Below the pieces are notes generated by a model, which was given only the letters and a program-made list of their open reading frames with translations, ran no database searches and was not told the DNA's origin. Both the position numbers and the translations under genes were made by a program. From Mycobacteriaceae bacterium (GTDB lineage: Bacteria > Actinomycetota > Actinomycetes > Mycobacteriales > Mycobacteriaceae), in contig JAFARC010000045.1 in the NCBI GenBank assembly GCA_019245755.1, forward strand, positions 119,295-183,294: 64,000 nt of DNA, in the 5' to 3' direction. How positions within the stretch are numbered: the stretch's first letter is position 1; every line of letters starts with the position of its first letter. Positions 57,469 through 64,000 of the stretch are shown piece after piece.

Positions 57469-58916
57469 CGCAGTCTTTCGACGTGGTGATCATCGGCGCC
57501 GGAATCTCGGGTATCGACACCGCATACCGGCTGCGGGAGCGCAACCCGGACCTGAGCTGGGCGATCCTGGAACGACGCGCGCGCATCGGCGGAACCTGGG
57601 ACCTGTTCCGCTATCCGGGGGTGCGGTCGGACAGCGACATCTTCACGCTGTGCTTCCCGTGGGAGCCGTGGACCCGGCCGGAAATGATCGCCGACGGCGG
57701 TCACATCCGGGAGTACCTCGAACAGGCGGCGTGCAAGCACCACATCGACGAGCACATCCGGTTCAACACGTATGTCCGCGCGGCCGACTGGGATTTTTCA
57801 ACCGACACGTGGACGGTGCGAGCCGAACAGGGCGGAACCGAAAAGATGTATCGGGCGCGGTTCCTGTTCTTCGGCACCGGTTACTACGACTATGACAACC
57901 CATATCGACCGACGTATCCCGGAATCGAGGACTTCACCGGCGCCGTCGTGCATCCGCAGCACTGGCCGCAGTCTTTCGATCACGCCGGAAAGAGGATCGT
58001 CGTCATCGGCAGCGGCGCAACGGCGACCAGTCTGATTCCGACGCTCTGCGAAACGGCATCGCAGGTGACGATGCTGCAGCGCACGCCGTCGTACATGATC
58101 TCGGCCCCGCAGATCGAGCCGACGGCCAACGCGTTGCGGAGAGTACTGCCGTTGCGACTCGCGCACTGGATCGTGCGGTGGCGCAACGCGCTGATGGGCA
58201 GCCTGCTGTGGCTGGTGTCACGCACAGCGCCGGGGTTCACCAAGCGGCGACTGCGGCGCGTCGCGGAGAAACACCTGCCTGAGGGCTACGACATCGACAC
58301 CCATTTCACGCCGCCGTACAACCCGTGGGATCAGCGGATGTGTTTCATCGTCGGCGCAGATCTGTACAAGGCAGTCAGCGACGGCAGGGTCCAGGTCGTC
58401 ACCGACCACATCGATCATTTCGACGCGGGCGGCATCGTGCTGAAGTCCGGCCGGCACCTCGACGCCGACCTGATCGTCACCGCAACCGGCCTGCGGCTTC
58501 AGCCACTGGGCGGCATCACGGTCAGCATCGACGGCGAGAAGATCGAGCCGCAGGAGAAGTTCATGTACCGGCGGCACATGCTCGAGGACGTCCCGAACAT
58601 GGCCTGGGGCATGATATATACCAACGCGTCGTCGACGCTGGGGATCGACATGACCGCGCAGTCTGTCGCAAAACTGGTGGCCCATATGCGTTCTCACGGC
58701 TATACCCACGCTTATCCGCATCTCGGAGACATCCGCATGCCGCAGCAGCCGACGTTCAACCTGGAGTCCGGATACGTGCTGCGCGGGCTGGACGCCCTGC
58801 CCAAGTCCGGGACCAGCCGGCCATGGATGGTCAGCCACAACTTTGTGCGCGACGCGCTCGACAACCGATTCGCACCGCCCTGGAAGTCGATGGTGTTCGG
58901 CCGTCGCGCGGCGTGA
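57465..58916 (+). CDS. FAD-dependent Baeyer-Villiger-type monooxygenase (EthA-like)
   Basis: A 483-residue flavin monooxygenase. It shows an FAD-binding turn (VVIIGAGISGIDTAYRL), GGTWDLFRYPGVRSDSD, an NADPH site (RIVVIGSGATATSLIPTL) and the Baeyer-Villiger fingerprint FTGAVVHPQHWP (F-x-G-x3-H-x3-W). It is in the class of EthA, which oxidises ketones and thioamides. It is translationally coupled to the aconitase, an unusual partner. The physiological substrate is not predictable. Confidence 0.9.
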   Translation: MTQSFDVVIIGAGISGIDTAYRLRERNPDLSWAILERRARIGGTWDLFRYPGVRSDSDIFTLCFPWEPWTRPEMIADGGHIREYLEQAACKHHIDEHIRFNTYVRAADWDFSTDTWTVRAEQGGTEKMYRARFLFFGTGYYDYDNPYRPTYPGIEDFTGAVVHPQHWPQSFDHAGKRIVVIGSGATATSLIPTLCETASQVTMLQRTPSYMISAPQIEPTANALRRVLPLRLAHWIVRWRNALMGSLLWLVSRTAPGFTKRRLRRVAEKHLPEGYDIDTHFTPPYNPWDQRMCFIVGADLYKAVSDGRVQVVTDHIDHFDAGGIVLKSGRHLDADLIVTATGLRLQPLGGITVSIDGEKIEPQEKFMYRRHMLEDVPNMAWGMIYTNASSTLGIDMTAQSVAKLVAHMRSHGYTHAYPHLGDIRMPQQPTFNLESGYVLRGLDALPKSGTSRPWMVSHNFVRDALDNRFAPPWKSMVFGRRAA

Positions 58917-59009
58917 GCCGGTCAGGCCAAACCGTCGCGCCAGCGTGGGTTGTCGGGTCACTTCCGCAAGTTAACCACCCGCGATCTGTAAATCGGGTAG
59001 GCATAGGGC

Positions 59010-59513
59010 ATGCGCGCGCCGATCGTCGTGATGGGGGTATCGGGGTCTGGCAAGTCGACGGTCGGTGCAGCGGTGGCGCAGCGGCTGCGGGTACCGTTCG
59101 CCGACGCCGACGACCTGCACCCGCCGGCCAACATCGCGAAGATGACCGCCGGCCAACCGCTCGACGACGACGACCGCTATCCCTGGCTGGAGGCGATCGG
59201 TGAATGGCTGGCCGGCCATCCCGGCGGGGCTGTGATGAGCGCTTCGGCACTCAAACGCAAATACCGCGACCAATTGCGACGCCATTGCCCGGCGGTGGAA
59301 TTCGTGCATCTGAGCGGCTCGCCGGAACTGATCGCGGCACGACAGGCAAGCAGGCCCGGCCACTTCATGCCGGCGGCGTTGATGGCGTCGCAGTTCGCCA
59401 CGCTGGAACCGCTGCAGCCCGACGAGCGCGGTGTCACGATCGACGTCGGCCAGGACATCGATTCCATCGTCGCGAGCTATCTCGCGGGTGCGCAACAGGA
59501 GGAGAGCCGGTGA
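59010..59513 (+). CDS. gntK: Gluconokinase
   Basis: GntK phosphorylates D-gluconate to 6-phosphogluconate, feeding the pentose phosphate pathway. The 167 residues have the P-loop VVMGVSGSGKSTVGAAVAQ, DADDLHPPANIAKMTAGQPLDDDDRYPWL and VMSASALKRKYRDQLR, all hallmarks. It overlaps the permease gene (GTGA) downstream. No regulator gene is nearby. Confidence 0.95.
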   Translation: MRAPIVVMGVSGSGKSTVGAAVAQRLRVPFADADDLHPPANIAKMTAGQPLDDDDRYPWLEAIGEWLAGHPGGAVMSASALKRKYRDQLRRHCPAVEFVHLSGSPELIAARQASRPGHFMPAALMASQFATLEPLQPDERGVTIDVGQDIDSIVASYLAGAQQEESR

Positions 59514-60889
59514 TCGCCGTGCTCGCCTCCGACCAGCCGCAGCCGGTGGCCCCGGGGTGGCAGCTCATCGTCGCGGCGCTCGCCGGCATCGCGCTGATCG
59601 TCGTGCTGATCACGATCGTCAAACTGCACCCGTTCCTGTCTTTGATCCTCGGCTCGGTGATGGTCGGCGCCGTCGCGGCGGAAAACCCCGGCAAGGTGCT
59701 GGATTCGTTCGGAAAAGGATTCGGGGACACCGCAACAAGCGTCGGCATTCTGATCGCCCTCGGCGCGATGTTCGCCAAGCTGCTCGCCGATTCGGGCGGC
59801 GCCGACGAGATCGTCGACACTATCGTCGGACACGCGTCGCGACGGGTGCTGCCGTGGGCGATGGCGCTGGTCGGTGCGATCATCGGCCTGCCGATGTTCT
59901 TCGAAATCGGCGTCGTGCTGCTGGTTCCGGTGATCTACCTGGTGTCGAGGCGCTCGCAGCTGCCGCTGATCGCGGTGGGAATCCCTGCTCTGGCCGGTCT
60001 TTCGGCCATGCACGGCCTGGTCCCGCCGCACCCGGGACCGCTCGCCGCGATCGGTCTGCTGAAGGCCGATCTCGGTGTCACCCTGGCGCTCGGCGTCGTC
60101 GCCGCCGTGCCGTCGGTGATCATCTCCGGACCGTTGTTCGGCAAGCTGGCCGCCCGCTGGGTTCCGGTGGGCCCGCCGAGCACGTTCAGCGCCGACGAGT
60201 CCGACAGCGACGGGAAGCGACGACCGTCGTTTTCGATCACGCTGTTTTCCATCCTGTTACCGGTGGCACTGATGCTCGGCAAAGCCGTCGTCGACATCAC
60301 AGTCAAGGCCGAAAACGCGGCGCTACGACAGATCTTCGACGTGCTGGGCAGGCCGCTGGTGGCGCTGCTGCTCGCCGTCCTCGTCGGCATGTTCACGCTG
60401 GGCCGCGGCGCGGGCATGACCCGGGACCAGCTGATGAAGTGCGCCGAGTCGGGCCTGCCACCGGTCGCGGGCATCATCCTGATCGTCGCGGCCGGCGGCG
60501 GCTTCAAACAGGTGCTGGTCGACAGCGGCATCGGCTCCCTGCTGGCGGACTGGGCGAAGACCGTTCACATCTCGGTGATCCTGCTCGCCTGGCTGCTCGC
60601 CGTGTTCATCCGGGTGGCGACCGGTTCGGCGACGGTGGCGACGATCACCGCGTCGTCGTTGATGCTGGGCCTGGTGGAAGGCATGAGCACCGCGCACGTG
60701 TCATTGGTGGTTCTCGCGGTCGGTACCGGGTCGCTGTTCTTCTCCCACGTCAACGACGCCGGATTCTGGCTTGTCAAGGAGTTTTTCGGGTTAACGGTCG
60801 GCCAGACCATCAAGTCATGGTCGCTGATGCAGACCGTGTTGTCGGTATCGGGGCTGGTGTTCGTGCTGCTGTTGGATCTGGTTGTCTGA
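59510..60889 (+). CDS. gntP: Gluconate:H+ symporter (GntP family)
   Basis: A 459-residue permease with about 12-14 helices that imports gluconate for GntK. Family traits are IVKLHPFLSLILGSVMVGA, GIPALAGLSAMHGLVPPHPGPLAA, GLPPVAGIILIVAAGGGFKQVLVDSGI and GTGSLFFSHVNDAGFWLVKEFFGL. GTG 59510 overlaps the kinase stop and AGGAGGAG lies just upstream; longer in-frame reading back into gntK is not real. Kinase plus permease make a complete uptake unit. Confidence 0.93.
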   Translation: MIAVLASDQPQPVAPGWQLIVAALAGIALIVVLITIVKLHPFLSLILGSVMVGAVAAENPGKVLDSFGKGFGDTATSVGILIALGAMFAKLLADSGGADEIVDTIVGHASRRVLPWAMALVGAIIGLPMFFEIGVVLLVPVIYLVSRRSQLPLIAVGIPALAGLSAMHGLVPPHPGPLAAIGLLKADLGVTLALGVVAAVPSVIISGPLFGKLAARWVPVGPPSTFSADESDSDGKRRPSFSITLFSILLPVALMLGKAVVDITVKAENAALRQIFDVLGRPLVALLLAVLVGMFTLGRGAGMTRDQLMKCAESGLPPVAGIILIVAAGGGFKQVLVDSGIGSLLADWAKTVHISVILLAWLLAVFIRVATGSATVATITASSLMLGLVEGMSTAHVSLVVLAVGTGSLFFSHVNDAGFWLVKEFFGLTVGQTIKSWSLMQTVLSVSGLVFVLLLDLVV

Positions 60890-60909
60890 GTGCATTGGCT
60901 GACTGATTG

Positions 60910-60937
60910 TCACCAGCCCGGAGAACAGGGCCGGTGA
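60910..60937. terminator. Terminator-like stem-loop between convergent gntP and DoxX genes
   Basis: TCACC-A-GCCC pairs with GGGC-C-GGTGA over an 8-nt loop, with one internal mismatch. It sits in the 82-nt gap between two genes that face each other and may stop transcription on both strands. There is no T-run. Confidence 0.5.
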
Positions 60938-60971
60938 TCAAGATGTCAGCGGTTGGGTGATGGAGCGGGTT

Positions 60972-61847
60972 TTACGCGAACTGCTTGCGGGCCTTCTTCT
61001 GGGCCTTCTTGGCCGCCTTGTCGGCGCGCTTGCGCGCCGTTTCGGCGAGATCGCTGCCCCGGTCGCGTGCGGTGTCGGCCCACTCGGCGCCGCGCTCGCG
61101 GGCCACGCCGGCCAGCTCGGCGCCACGCTCGCGGGCCACGCCGGCCAGCTCGGCACCGCGCTCCCGGGCCACGTCGGCCAGTTCGGCGCCGCGCTCCCGG
61201 GCCACGTCGGCGAGTTCGCCACCGCGCTCGCGGGCCACGTCGAGAAGCGGTGCGACCCGCTCGCCGGCAACGTCGGCGAGTTCGCGGCCCCGGTCAGCGC
61301 CGGTCTGCAACCCCTGGCTCAGCTTGTCGCCGACCGTTCCCAGCACCGCCCCCGACGTGGCCGCGCCGACCGGCAATGCCGCCGAGACGGCCTTGGACGC
61401 GCGCTCGGCAGCGCGGCGACCGCGCCACCCGAGCGACGGTCTGCCCTCGGTGTCGACAGACGCGATCATCAGGCCGCCGATCAGGCTCAGATCCGTCAGG
61501 AAGTCACGGCGTTGCTCGGCCTTTCGCTGCGGGTCGGTTTCTGTCCAGAACAGATGCCCGCCCAAACTGCCCGGGACGACCGTGAGCGCCAACGCCGCCG
61601 ACGCCACCCGGGGCAGCTTTCCGCTCGCGAGCAACAAGCCGCCGCCGATCTGGACCGCGGCGTTGATCCGCGCCAGCGTCTCGGGATCCTGGGGCACCCT
61701 CGTCGCCGCCGGCTCGGGTAGTTTGCGCAGTCCCTCGACGGTGGGTCGGGCGGTTTCCGCGGCTCGCTGAGGACTTCGAAGCGCCTCAACGCCTTGGCCG
61801 ATGAACACTGCTGACAGAAGCGGACGCGCAATTCTGCGAATAAGCAT
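60972..61847 (-). CDS. DoxX-family membrane protein with 11-residue-repeat tail
   Basis: A 291-residue protein. The first 150 residues form a DoxX domain with four helices (PLLSAVFIGQGVEALRSPQRAA, INAAVQIGGGLLLASGKLPRVASAALAL, GSLGGHLFW, LSLIGGLMIASVDTEG). From about residue 203 to 279 come seven 11-residue units of type DVARERGAELA, alternating charged and small hydrophobic residues, which would form a long amphipathic helix, and a Lys-rich end (KKAQKKARKQFA). The tail may lie on the membrane or bind acidic lipid or nucleic acid. ATG 61847 gives the proper start of the DoxX domain. Confidence 0.84.
   Translation of the reverse strand: MLIRRIARPLLSAVFIGQGVEALRSPQRAAETARPTVEGLRKLPEPAATRVPQDPETLARINAAVQIGGGLLLASGKLPRVASAALALTVVPGSLGGHLFWTETDPQRKAEQRRDFLTDLSLIGGLMIASVDTEGRPSLGWRGRRAAERASKAVSAALPVGAATSGAVLGTVGDKLSQGLQTGADRGRELADVAGERVAPLLDVARERGGELADVARERGAELADVARERGAELAGVARERGAELAGVARERGAEWADTARDRGSDLAETARKRADKAAKKAQKKARKQFA
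61011..61241 (-). repeat. 33-bp tandem repeats encoding 11-residue units
   Basis: Seven in-frame 33-nt units make the DVARERGAELA-type repeats of the DoxX protein. The middle units are almost identical at DNA level and the outer ones are diverged. Changes of one unit keep the frame, so repeat number could vary between strains. Confidence 0.85.
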
Positions 61848-61885
61848 GATCCCCGAATGCCCTTCCTCGACGCTTCGCAAACCGG

Positions 61886-62392
61886 CTATCCGCGGCCACC
61901 GGACATGCGCTGAAACATCGGAAGACTGAACCAGAGGTACAAGAACCCGATCGCGACTAAACCGCCCGCGATCCAGCCCGCCGCCGAGCCGGCGACAGCG
62001 CTGAAAATCACGATGGACACACCGACGAGCGCGGTCCCCAATAGCAACAAACCCGTCACCGCACACCAATGTGCCGTGGCCACCAGCGTGTCGAGGCGGT
62101 GCTGGCGAAACAGCACGCGGTGCATGCCCACGGGCGCCACCAGCAGAACCGTCGACCCGAGCGAACAGCCCACCGTCACCAGGTACACGATGCGCATGGT
62201 GTCGTTGAGCACGGTGAACCGCTGCTGAAACGGCAACGTCAACAAGAACCCGGTCAGCAGTTGCACACCGGTCTGGGTAACCCGCAGCTCCTGCAGCAAA
62301 GTCGACCAATTCCGATCGAGCCGTTGCGCTTCGGTCTCGTCACGCGCTGCGCGGTCCCAATCCTGGTCCCGCTCCGGGTGCTCGATGTCCAC
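61886..62392 (-). CDS. DUF6328-like small membrane protein
   Basis: A 168-residue protein with a charged N-terminus (ERDQDWDRAARDETEAQRLDRNWSTLLQELRVTQTGVQLLTGFLLTLPFQQRF) followed by four membrane helices (YLVTVGCSLGSTVLLVAPVGM, AHWCAVTGLLLLGTALVGVSIVIF, GWIAGGLVAIGFLYLWFSLPMF). The ELRVTQTGVQLLTGFLLT stretch is typical of actinobacterial DUF6328 proteins of unknown function. The start, GTG 62390-62392, lies at the foot of a hairpin and has no clear ribosome site, so the start is less certain than the gene. Confidence 0.82.
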   Translation of the reverse strand: MDIEHPERDQDWDRAARDETEAQRLDRNWSTLLQELRVTQTGVQLLTGFLLTLPFQQRFTVLNDTMRIVYLVTVGCSLGSTVLLVAPVGMHRVLFRQHRLDTLVATAHWCAVTGLLLLGTALVGVSIVIFSAVAGSAAGWIAGGLVAIGFLYLWFSLPMFQRMSGGRG

Positions 62393-62410
62393 GCTGCAAT
62401 TTTTGCAGCG
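62392..62410. promoter_or_regulatory. Perfect hairpin at the start of the DUF6328 gene
   Basis: An 8-bp perfect inverted repeat (CGCTGCAA / TTGCAGCG) with a TTT loop begins at the first base of the GTG codon of the minus-strand gene. In that mRNA it would fold immediately before, and touch, the start codon. It could also be a protein-binding site for a divergent promoter. Confidence 0.45.
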
Positions 62411-62602
62411 CGGCTCGCGCGGCGTACTTCAACAGCACAATCCCGGGCGGAAAGAGCTCAACCGAGGGCCGTTGGGGAAGGCGGCACACAGACTGTGACG
62501 AAGATCAAACGCGCAACGTGACGTACCTCATTGCACTGCCCGGGCCAGCGCCCCACTCTGAGGTCTTTCATCATTCAATCAATGCGGTACCTGAGGAAAC
62601 CC

Positions 62603-62845
62603 ATGGCCGAAACACCGAGCGATTTCGCGTACGCATATGACCTGACGCTCGATGAAGCGCGTCGGCGTTCCGCCGTTCTCGCGGCGATGGGAGACGACTG
62701 GGATCCGGTCGCCGTGCTGGCCGAGGAAGAGCGGGCCTGGAAAATGCTGTACTCCGGCCTCGACGACGAACAGCAGCGGGTCTACGAAGAGCTGGTCGGC
62801 GCCGGAATACTGCCGGATCGGGCGGTGCACCGTGTTACCGATTGA
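62603..62845 (+). CDS. Small acidic protein of unknown function
   Basis: An 80-residue helical, acidic protein (FAYAYDLTLDEARRRSAVLAAMGDDWDPVAVLAEEERAWKMLYSGLDDEQQRVYEELVGAGILPDR). GAGGAA lies about 5 nt before ATG 62603; an ATG at 62582 would add seven residues. I know no function. It overlaps by 14 nt a second small gene with a zinc-ribbon pattern, so the two are probably functionally linked. Confidence 0.7.
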   Translation: MAETPSDFAYAYDLTLDEARRRSAVLAAMGDDWDPVAVLAEEERAWKMLYSGLDDEQQRVYEELVGAGILPDRAVHRVTD

Positions 62846-63068
62846 TCCCGACGCCGACCGGGGCCGCCGCGCCTGGCTACCGTGTCCACACTGCGACCAC
62901 GGCAGGCAGTGCGCGGAGTGCCACAGTCGCCGCAACTGCGCTGACCACTGGCAATACCTGCTCAGCAGCCAGGCCTGGGTCGTGCACCTGCAATGCCCGA
63001 CCTGCGGCTATCTGTGGACCACCGACACGTTTCGGCGGCGCCGCCGGCCGTGGCGCAGGGCCGCCTGA
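62832..63068 (+). CDS. Small zinc-ribbon-like protein
   Basis: A 78-residue protein with Cys pairs spaced as in a zinc ribbon: CPHCDHGRQCAECHSRRNCADH in the first half and LQCPTCGYLW in the second, so two CxxC pairs plus extra Cys/His could bind one or two zinc ions. The C-terminus is very basic (RRRRRPWRRAA), compatible with nucleic acid binding. GTG 62832 lies inside the end of the preceding small gene, implying coupled translation. Confidence 0.7.
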   Translation: MLPIDPDADRGRRAWLPCPHCDHGRQCAECHSRRNCADHWQYLLSSQAWVVHLQCPTCGYLWTTDTFRRRRRPWRRAA

Positions 63069-63214
63069 CACGGCCGGTTCCGCCGGGGTCGGATGGCGCA
63101 CAAGGTACGCAGATCGCAGCCATGAGCAATTTGCGACCGCCCATTGTCTCGGTGCGTCGGCGGGGCAGCCGCCGGTTGTCGACGTGCGTTGCTGGCAGTC
63201 AGCCCGGTTTGGTG

Positions 63215-63481
63215 TCAGGCGCCGAGCCGGTGGGTCGCGGTGATCGGCGGCATCGGGCGCCCCTCGGCGCGGAGATCCCTGAGCAGGACACCGTAGCCAT
63301 TGCTCCGCAGGCTGATCCGGAGCGCCTTGCTTGGCGTATGGTCGATTAGCCATCGGCGGAGAGCGACGCGCTGCGCTTCGGCGGAGTTGTGGTTGATATG
63401 CAGCGACCGCAGAAGTGCCGACACTGTCGCCGCCGGGCCAGGTGCCCCCTGCTGATTCGCTGCGCCGGTGGCTTTGCTCAT
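63215..63481 (-). CDS. Possible small protein, unrecognised
   Basis: An 88-residue ORF with codon use close to its neighbours and a credible helical sequence (SALLRSLHINHNSAEAQRVALRRWLID, ALRISLRSNGYGVLLRDLRAEGRP). No ribosome site precedes ATG 63481. A plus-strand ORF of similar length (from ATG 63122) overlaps it with less typical codon use, so at most one is real. Divergent from the porin gene. Confidence 0.35.
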   Translation of the reverse strand: MSKATGAANQQGAPGPAATVSALLRSLHINHNSAEAQRVALRRWLIDHTPSKALRISLRSNGYGVLLRDLRAEGRPMPPITATHRLGA

Positions 63482-63865
63482 GAGCTGAGGATAGAGGCGA
63501 AAGCGGGCCGAAGTCTTACGGTTGTGACAATTAACTATGAGGATTCAACCAGACCCGCTCAGGTGACGGAGTGGGGACGGACGCGCGGGCGCTCCATTCG
63601 GGCTACGGTAAACCGGGCCCAGGTGCCCGGTGCAATGAAAGGCGTAACCCGGTGTTACACCTGTGCGGCCAACGAAGCGGCACGGTTGCCGGGAGATGCC
63701 TGTCACCCGCGGGCCATTATCGCCTGGCGATGTTTAGTTCTTGTTTCGTCTCTTGCCTTGCCGTTGCCGGCCTGTGTTGGTGCTGTTATCTTCCTCTGAA
63801 CCAAGGTGAGCCAGCCTAAGAACTATCTGATGGCGGTCTCACCCGCGCATAACGCTAGGGAGAAC
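63482..63865 (+). promoter_or_regulatory. Upstream region/leader of the MspA-like porin gene
   Basis: About 380 nt without a convincing gene. It is richer in A+T than its surroundings, notably TTGTGACAATTAACTATGAG near 63520-63540, a plausible promoter area, and ends with CTAGGGAG before the porin ATG. M. smegmatis mspA is known for a distant promoter and long untranslated leader, so I infer the same here. Exact -10/-35 elements cannot be set from sequence alone. Confidence 0.45.
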
Positions 63866-64000
63866 ATGAAGGTCATCAGTCGGGTGCTCGTGGCACTCAT
63901 CGCCGCTGTGGCGGCGTTGTTCGTGGGACACGGCACGTCTCACGCCGGGATGGACAACCAGCTGACGCTGGTTGACGGGGGAGGCGACACGCTCGACATC
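63866..64000 (+). CDS. MspA-family outer-membrane porin, N-terminal part
   Basis: The first 45 residues of a porin of the MspA type; the rest is beyond the window. The signal peptide KVISRVLVALIAAVAALFVGHGTSHAG closely resembles that of M. smegmatis MspA (KAISRVLIAMVAAIAALFTS... as I recall), followed by the mature start MDNQLTLVDGGGDTLDI. Octameric MspA proteins are the main hydrophilic pores across the mycobacterial outer membrane. AGGGAG precedes ATG 63866. The presence of this family argues against the M. tuberculosis complex. Confidence 0.9.
   Translation, partial: MKVISRVLVALIAAVAALFVGHGTSHAGMDNQLTLVDGGGDTLDI

Noticed and set aside
63122..63349. Plus-strand ORF of 75 codons near the porin gene
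   Set aside because: Codon use is atypical, it has no ribosome site, and it overlaps an antisense ORF with better codon use.

Overview
The window is high-GC actinobacterial DNA and almost certainly comes from a mycobacterium. The evidence is a complete Pup-proteasome locus, RbpA, Ppm1, MTB12-like antigens, a mycobacterial haemophore-type protein, F420-type oxidoreductases and, at the right edge, the start of an MspA-type porin. The porin points to a Mycolicibacterium-like, probably rapid-growing species rather than M. tuberculosis. The order hisE-hisG through mpa, dop-pup-prcBA, pafABC-tatAC-helY, cobLMK/cobIJ-H-G, cobN and lnt-ppm1-rbpA follows, as I remember it, the inverted order of the M. 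tuberculosis Rv2122c-Rv2050 region, but without its PE/PPE genes, sigC and blaC. All comparisons with other species are from memory of families, not from a search.

Layout. 1-6.1 kb: end of histidine biosynthesis (hisE, hisG), a DUF4126 membrane protein, a disulfide oxidoreductase, a RecB-like nuclease, trmI, a DUF503 protein and two overlapping MTB12-type exported proteins. 6.2-16.2 kb: the Pup-proteasome system, namely the ATPase mpa, a membrane protein, dop, pup-prcB-prcA, pafA and the DNA-damage regulators pafB-pafC. dop, pafA and pafB each start at a -10-like hexamer placed for leaderless transcription, and a LexA-like box lies upstream of pafA. 16.2-21 kb: tatA, tatC, helY and a repeat-rich DUF4333 protein. 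21-26.6 kb: an orphan sensor kinase, a 5'-3' exonuclease-like protein, a VOC protein, an Xaa-Pro peptidase, an F420-type reductase and a short-chain dehydrogenase.

26.5-41 kb: the aerobic cobalamin genes cobL-cobM-cobK, then cobG-cobH-cobIJ on the opposite strand, then cobN. Between cobG and cobN sits a MoxR/DUF58/DUF4129 membrane-ATPase operon of the moxR3 type, followed by two tiny genes, one of 34 codons. 41-46.6 kb: a PPOX gene with a decayed relative beside it, fxsA, an amidohydrolase, separate lnt and ppm1 genes (fused in M. tuberculosis), rbpA and a small zinc-finger-like protein. 46.6-52.2 kb: an accessory stretch of small exported proteins, a deazaflavin-type nitroreductase, a lipoprotein, LtrA and a carboxylesterase, bounded by two clear gene relics (an SsuD-type monooxygenase and an FMN-dependent alpha-hydroxy-acid dehydrogenase). 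52.2-61 kb: a phosphotransferase-like protein coupled to a CLC channel, an aconitase coupled to a Baeyer-Villiger-type monooxygenase, and a gluconate kinase-permease pair. 61-64 kb: a DoxX protein with 11-residue repeats, small membrane and zinc-ribbon proteins, and the 5' end of an MspA-like porin.

Most genes are packed with 4-nt ATGA/GTGA overlaps, so translational coupling is the dominant organisation. The most unusual signals are the LexA-like box with a possible second, longer PafA start, a possible CTG start for TatC, the three gene relics, the repeat-tailed membrane proteins, and several uncharacterised tiny ORFs.
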